NCBI RefSeq assembly: GCF_028993555.1
Contig: NZ_CP118610.1
Location: forward strand, 2,666,001 to 2,730,000
Length of the DNA stretch: 64,000 bases
Direction: 5' to 3'
From: Ensifer adhaerens
GTDB lineage: Bacteria > Pseudomonadota > Alphaproteobacteria > Rhizobiales > Rhizobiaceae
Under the pieces are notes generated by a model. That model did no database searches. It was not told the DNA's origin and was given only the letters and a program-made list of their open reading frames with translations. Position 1 is the stretch's first letter. Each line of letters starts with the position of its first letter. The position numbers and the translations under genes were made by a program. Positions 59,633 through 64,000 of the stretch are shown here, one piece after another.

Positions 59633-61885
59633 CTAGCGCGCATCGGCAAGGAATGAGGCGACATAGACGAGCGGCGCATTCCAGTTGATGGCAATTTCAT
59701 TGGACCCATAGGCCTCGATATCGTCGGCATAACATGTCTGCGGCGCACATCCCTTCAGGTGTTGCCGTGCGACGTCATCGACGAAGGTGGAATTCGGGCC
59801 GCCGGCGAGCGAACCAACCGGCGGGTTCGGCAGTTGCGGGTCACGCTGGTGCGCATACCAGCGACTATGCTGGTTCTTGGGTGCGCGCGTGCCATAGCCG
59901 GTGACGTAGGACAGCGCCATGGCATTGCGGCCGAAAATGTAATCCATGCCCTCGCGTGCGCCATCGAGAAAGCGCTTCTCGCCGGAGAGGTCGAAAGCGG
60001 CCGACAACACGATGATATTCTGCAGCATCAGCTGGTTCGAGCCCCAGTCGTAGCGCCGGCCATCCGGCCGGTAGACGACGCCGAAGGGCTCTGTCCGCTG
60101 CAACGTCAGGAAGTTCCGCGCTGCGGTAAGCACCGCGTTTCGGATCACGTCGCGCTCGTCGCCCGGCAACCCCGCGCCGTAAAGCGCCAATTGCAATCGC
60201 GCGAAGCCGGCGACATTGCGCCAGTCGAAGGCGCCACCGGGCGACAGCGCATCCGCCGTCCAAATCGGCGATGCCCGCAGCACGTAGAGATAGGCCTCGT
60301 CACCGGTCGTCAGATAAAGCTCGGTCGCCGCCCAGAAAAGTTCGTCCGCGACGCTGTCGTCGTCGTAGTCGCCGCCACCGCCAAGTCCGTCCGATTTTGG
60401 CGCGAGGAGTGCGGGATTGGCATTGGCGGCCACCCAGGCCTTGCGCGCAGCCGCGAGCAAGCGTGCCGAGAACGTCGGATTCTGATCCGCAAAAAGCCGG
60501 GCACCCTGGGCCGCGACGGCTGCTACATCGAGCGTTGCGGCTGTCGACGGGCGATAGAGCGCCCGTGGCTGCGGATCGTTGCTCGGCAGCATCGGCGCTT
60601 CGGTCCAGGCGGTGTCATGGACCTTGTGGTGCACCATGCCGGCAAGCGGCTCGCCATCCGGAACCATCATTCGCAACAGGAATTCGAGCTCCCAGCGGGC
60701 CTCGTCGAGAATGTCGGGCACGCCGTTCCCGCTTTCGGGAATGCGCGAGAGGCCGTCGCGCGTCACCGGTGAACCGGCGGCGTAGACGCGCCCGCGCTCG
60801 TAGGCGGCAAGCAGTTGCGCAGCGGACAGGGCGCCAGTCACGGCGTATTTACCGTGGTCGCCTGCGTCGTACCAACCGCCGGAAACATCCAGCCGATAGG
60901 AACAGGACCAGCCGCTGTAGAGTGCCTCGGCTTGCTTGCTGTCGAGGCACGAGACCGCCCTGTCGCCCTGGTTCGGCGCCACGCCGACATGGCCAGCAGG
61001 CCGGGCATAGGCCTTGCCGGCAATCGACGCCTTGATCTCAAGGCCGCTTCGCTGCGGGTAGAACCAGGACAGCGCATCGACGCGAAGACGATCGTAAAGA
61101 TTGTCGCCGATCGAAAAGCGATCACTCGCCCAATCGCCGGACACGAGACGATAACCATCGCCGGCCGTTGCGAAGGATGAAAAATCCGCGATCTGCGTTT
61201 CGATACCCGCCGTCGGATCGAAACCGCTTGGCTGCGTCTTGCCCTTGCCGACGACCTTGTCCCTGGCGTCGAGCAACTGGAAATCGAAGGGGCGCTTCGC
61301 ATCGGCAATGAAAGTCACGCGCTTCGGACCGCCGGTGAAGTAGCCGAGCTGATTGACGCGAATGGCAGGTCCCTCGGTCGCGCGCCTTGTGGTTTGCGAA
61401 ACGGCGCCGGTCGCGACCAGCGACACGTCGTCAAGACAGATGCGACCGGCTTCCGCACCCCCCAGCGGCAGCACAAGCTGCGCCTCATCCGGTTCGGTTG
61501 CCTCGAACTCGACGGAGAACGGGCTGCCATCCGGCGACCCCTCCGTCGTAAACTCGGCAACGGCGGTCCAGGGATCTGTGGCCTGCTGCACCCTTACCGG
61601 GATCGCGCGCACCGGCCTGGCGGCAATCCTCGCCGACAGGCGATAGATGCGCCCGGGCACCAGCTTCAAACCGTTGACCCCAATGATCTGGCCCCAGACG
61701 TCTCCCCCGCCCTGGGTCTCCACGCAGAGCCGGCCGTCCTTCCGATCGAGTGCCAACCCGTCACTCGCCCAGAACGTGTCCTGCCCATTTTCGAAATGAC
61801 CGTCGACGATCAATTCGGCAGCGACTGCCGGGCCCGGCAGGAAGAGCGCGACAATTGCCGCGTGTACTATCCCGAACCTCGACAC
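59633..61885 (-). CDS. Secreted glycoside hydrolase family 9 (endoglucanase-type)
   Basis: A 750-residue exported enzyme that should cleave beta-1,4-glucan. It has a signal peptide (IVHAAIVALFLPGPAVAA), a CBM4-type carbohydrate-binding domain (about residues 24-160), an Ig-like CelD_N domain (about 170-260; RVNQLGYFTGGPKRVTFIAD) and a GH9 (alpha/alpha)6 barrel to the end. Catalytic signatures are GGWYDAGDHGKYAV (nucleophile/base Asp pair), RDPQLPNPPVGSLAGGPNSTF and YGSNEIAINWNAPLVYVASFLAD with the acid Glu. All key residues are present. It lies divergent from a class III aminotransferase, with 274 bases between them holding no gene I can support. Confidence 0.9.
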   Translation of the reverse strand: MSRFGIVHAAIVALFLPGPAVAAELIVDGHFENGQDTFWASDGLALDRKDGRLCVETQGGGDVWGQIIGVNGLKLVPGRIYRLSARIAARPVRAIPVRVQQATDPWTAVAEFTTEGSPDGSPFSVEFEATEPDEAQLVLPLGGAEAGRICLDDVSLVATGAVSQTTRRATEGPAIRVNQLGYFTGGPKRVTFIADAKRPFDFQLLDARDKVVGKGKTQPSGFDPTAGIETQIADFSSFATAGDGYRLVSGDWASDRFSIGDNLYDRLRVDALSWFYPQRSGLEIKASIAGKAYARPAGHVGVAPNQGDRAVSCLDSKQAEALYSGWSCSYRLDVSGGWYDAGDHGKYAVTGALSAAQLLAAYERGRVYAAGSPVTRDGLSRIPESGNGVPDILDEARWELEFLLRMMVPDGEPLAGMVHHKVHDTAWTEAPMLPSNDPQPRALYRPSTAATLDVAAVAAQGARLFADQNPTFSARLLAAARKAWVAANANPALLAPKSDGLGGGGDYDDDSVADELFWAATELYLTTGDEAYLYVLRASPIWTADALSPGGAFDWRNVAGFARLQLALYGAGLPGDERDVIRNAVLTAARNFLTLQRTEPFGVVYRPDGRRYDWGSNQLMLQNIIVLSAAFDLSGEKRFLDGAREGMDYIFGRNAMALSYVTGYGTRAPKNQHSRWYAHQRDPQLPNPPVGSLAGGPNSTFVDDVARQHLKGCAPQTCYADDIEAYGSNEIAINWNAPLVYVASFLADAR

Positions 61886-62159
61886 GTCCCAGCCCCCGAT
61901 TGGTCAAGCCGGGCCGCAGGTGCAAAAGCCCAATCGCAGGCGGCCATGGACCCGGCAAGGCATGGCAACGCAGCGTTGCCGCAAACAAGTTAAGCTAGAG
62001 AAAATTTCCAGTCAGAAGACAAAAAATCGCCACCCGGAAGGCTCTCTGTGCGGAGCTTCCGAGGCTTGACGCGTCCCGGGGCGCTGATAGTTTGACCAAA
62101 GGGTAAAAAATACGGGCGGCGAGCGCCGCCTGACGAAGAACAGACCGAGGAGAACTGGA

Positions 62160-63485
62160 ATGTCGAACCGTCTCAACACCCCGAACGATTTGCGCGCCTT
62201 CTGGATGCCGTTCACAGCAAACCGGCAGTTCAAGAAGGAGCCGCGCCTGTTCGTCGGCGCCAAGGACATGTACTACACGACCCATGACGGTCGTACGGTG
62301 CTGGACGGAACGGCGGGTCTGTGGTGCGTCAACGCCGGCCATTGTCGCCCGAAGATCACCGAGGCGATCCGCGAGCAGGCGGGCGAACTCGACTATGCTC
62401 CGGCCTTCCAGCTCGGTCACCCCAAGGCCTTCGAACTGGCGAACCGCCTGGTCGACATCGCGCCCGAGGGCATGAATCACGTTCTCTACACCAACTCCGG
62501 TTCGGAATCGGTCGACACCGCACTGAAGGTGGCGCTCGCCTATCACCGCGCCAAGGGCGACGGCTCGCGCTTCCGGTTGATCGGCCGTGAGCGCGGCTAT
62601 CACGGCGTCAATTTCGGCGGCGTCTCGGTCGGCGGCATCGTTTCCAACCGCAAGATGTTCGGCACGCTTCTGACCGGCGTCGACCACATGCCGCACACGC
62701 ACCTGCCGGCGCAAAACGCCTTTACCCGCGGCGAACCGGAACATGGCGGCGATCTTGCGACCGAACTCGAACGCATCGTCACGCTGCACGACGCCTCGAC
62801 CATCGCCGCCGTGATCGTCGAACCGGTGGCCGGCTCCACCGGCGTGCTGATCCCGCCGAAGGGCTACCTGCAGAAACTACGCGAGATCTGCACCAAGCAC
62901 GGCATCCTGTTGATCTTCGATGAAGTCATCACCGGTTTCGGCCGCCTCGGCACTCCCTTTGCTGCCCAATACTTCGACGTGAAGCCCGACATCATCACCA
63001 CGGCCAAGGGCCTGACCAACGGCGTTATCCCGATGGGCGCCGTCTTCGTCACCTCCGAGATCCATGATGCCTTCATGAATGGCCCGGAGCACATGATCGA
63101 GTTCTTCCACGGCTACACCTACTCGGGCAACCCGATCGCCTCTGCCGCAGCACTGGGCACGCTCGACACCTACAAGGAAGAAGGCCTGCTCACCCGCGCC
63201 GCCGAGCTCGCTCCCTATTGGGAAGAGGGCCTGCACTCGCTGAAGAATTGCCCCAATGTCATCGACATCCGCAATCTTGGCCTGATCGGCGCGATCGAGC
63301 TGCAGCCGATCGCAGGAGAGCCGACCAAGCGCGCCTTCTCGGCCTTCCTCAAGGCCTATGAGAGCGGCCTGTTGATCCGCACCACCGGCGACATCATCGC
63401 ACTGTCACCGCCGCTGATCATCACCAAAGCCCAGATCGACGAGCTTTTCGGCAAGCTGCGCGCCGTTCTCAACAGCAACATCTGA
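62160..63485 (+). CDS. Class III aminotransferase, omega-amino acid:pyruvate type
   Basis: A 441-residue PLP enzyme. [14 protein letters not shown] (PLP-ring Asp254) and the Schiff-base lysine Lys283 in [21 protein letters not shown] are the class III signature. [19 protein letters not shown] and the overall length match omega-amino-acid (beta-alanine):pyruvate aminotransferases, though annotation among subclasses is unreliable. A weak hairpin follows the stop. Confidence 0.92.
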   Translation: MSNRLNTPNDLRAFWMPFTANRQFKKEPRLFVGAKDMYYTTHDGRTVLDGTAGLWCVNAGHCRPKITEAIREQAGELDYAPAFQLGHPKAFELANRLVDIAPEGMNHVLYTNSGSESVDTALKVALAYHRAKGDGSRFRLIGRERGYHGVNFGGVSVGGIVSNRKMFGTLLTGVDHMPHTHLPAQNAFTRGEPEHGGDLATELERIVTLHDASTIAAVIVEPVAGSTGVLIPPKGYLQKLREICTKHGILLIFDEVITGFGRLGTPFAAQYFDVKPDIITTAKGLTNGVIPMGAVFVTSEIHDAFMNGPEHMIEFFHGYTYSGNPIASAAALGTLDTYKEEGLLTRAAELAPYWEEGLHSLKNCPNVIDIRNLGLIGAIELQPIAGEPTKRAFSAFLKAYESGLLIRTTGDIIALSPPLIITKAQIDELFGKLRAVLNSNI

Positions 63486-63508
63486 GCGGCCAAGCGCCAA
63501 CAATCTTG

Positions 63509-63536
63509 ACCCTTTCCCCGGCGACGGGGGAAGGGT
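63509..63536 (+). terminator. Weak terminator after the aminotransferase gene
   Basis: ACCCTTTCCCC pairs with GGGGGAAGGGT (one G-T pair) around a six-base loop; TACTCTTAT follows, a poor T tract. Confidence 0.5.
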
Positions 63537-63615
63537 TACTCTTATCTGCCACACCGAACCTGGGCGCGATCACACCGACCGCACCGGGCGCGCCAAAGAA
63601 AACTGGAGTTGCCTC

Positions 63616-64000
63616 ATGTCCGAAGCGCTGGAACGCTACATCGATCAGGGCGTCGGTCGGGAGCCCTCGGACATCGTCTTGAAGGGCGGGCGCTTCTTCG
63701 ACCTCGTCACCGGCGAACTCGTCGCCTCGGACATCGCAATCTCCGGTGACCGCATCGTCGGCACCTTCGGCACCTATGAAGGCCGCGAGGAGATCGACAT
63801 TACCGGTCGCATCGTCGTTCCCGGCTTCATCGACACGCATCTGCACATCGAATCCTCGCTTGTCACCCCGCACGAATTCGATCGCTGCGTCCTGCCGCTC
63901 GGCATCACCACCGTCGTCTGCGACCCGCACGAGATCGCCAACGTGCTCGGCACCGAAGGCATCCAGTTCTTCCTGGATTCGGCGCTCGAAACGATCATGG
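63616..64000 (+). CDS. ade: Adenine deaminase (5' part, runs off the window)
   Basis: The first 128 codons of a COG1001-type adenine deaminase, an amidohydrolase that converts adenine to hypoxanthine. Visible are [31 protein letters not shown] (composite beta domain), then [47 protein letters not shown], which holds the HxH metal ligands and the Glu that follows. The ATG at 63616 is preceded by GGAG 13 bases upstream, so the ribosome site is modest. The 3' end lies beyond 64000. Together with apt it handles adenine salvage. Confidence 0.93.
   Translation, partial: MSEALERYIDQGVGREPSDIVLKGGRFFDLVTGELVASDIAISGDRIVGTFGTYEGREEIDITGRIVVPGFIDTHLHIESSLVTPHEFDRCVLPLGITTVVCDPHEIANVLGTEGIQFFLDSALETIM

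Noticed and set aside
1..64000. CRISPR arrays, tRNA or rRNA genes, insertion sequences, prophage
   Set aside because: No regularly spaced repeats, cloverleaf-like genes, transposase motifs or phage structural genes were seen.

Overview
The window is an ordinary, gene-dense stretch of a high-GC alphaproteobacterial chromosome, almost certainly from the Rhizobiaceae and most likely the Sinorhizobium/Ensifer clade. The grounds are a fused trpE(G) preceded by a 14-codon Trp leader peptide, a ShmR-like haem receptor beside it, a choXWV choline importer next to tdk, a NolR-type ArsR regulator, and dispersed short palindromic repeats of rhizobial type. I see no prophage, transposase, CRISPR array, tRNA or rRNA. 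About sixty protein genes are supported.

Layout. 1-9.6 kb: housekeeping genes (pth, clpS, ychF, apt) mixed with small accessory genes: a squalene-cyclase-like protein, a TetR regulator divergent from a GFA-family enzyme with a clear operator between them, a caspase-like dyad protein, a DUF2157-like membrane protein and a tandem MaoC pair. 9.6-12.2 kb: a minus-strand operon of CCA-adding enzyme, CoA-type NUDIX and DUF1285. 12.3-20.1 kb: a MoxR-DUF58-BatA/DUF4159-membrane protein operon running into two GNAT genes. 20-26.8 kb: GNAT, glutathionyl-hydroquinone-reductase-like GST, NUDIX, metallophosphoesterase, a TPR protein, and an ECF sigma/anti-sigma pair divergent from a DUF3313-like lipoprotein. 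27-35.5 kb: leuA with a Leu leader peptide, clpP, hupE, a small kinase, queF, a CDF exporter, and a DHA2 exporter divergent from a LysR regulator. 35.5-44.5 kb: trpE(G) with its trpL attenuator, the haem receptor, an extensin-like peptidase, a thioesterase, DUF1993 and fhs. 44.6-51.4 kb: five uncharacterised same-strand genes around a AAA+ ATPase. 51.5-64 kb: cytochrome c, tdk, choXWV, a HugZ-like protein, nolR, two Gfo/Idh/MocA oxidoreductases, a secreted GH9 glucanase, a class III aminotransferase and the start of adenine deaminase.

The most interesting items are: (1) the AAA+/coiled-coil/DUF6638/DUF2333 operon of unknown function; (2) two amino-acid attenuators, trpL and a 41-codon Leu leader, whose promoters have the same spacing and both predict leaderless transcripts; (3) two adjacent perfect palindromes overlapping the haem-receptor promoter; (4) a nolR gene with a match to its own recognition consensus upstream; (5) a compact caspase-like His/Cys dyad protein; and (6) a GH9 cellulase-type enzyme in a rhizobial chromosome. 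All functions are read from sequence motifs and remembered families; no database search was run.
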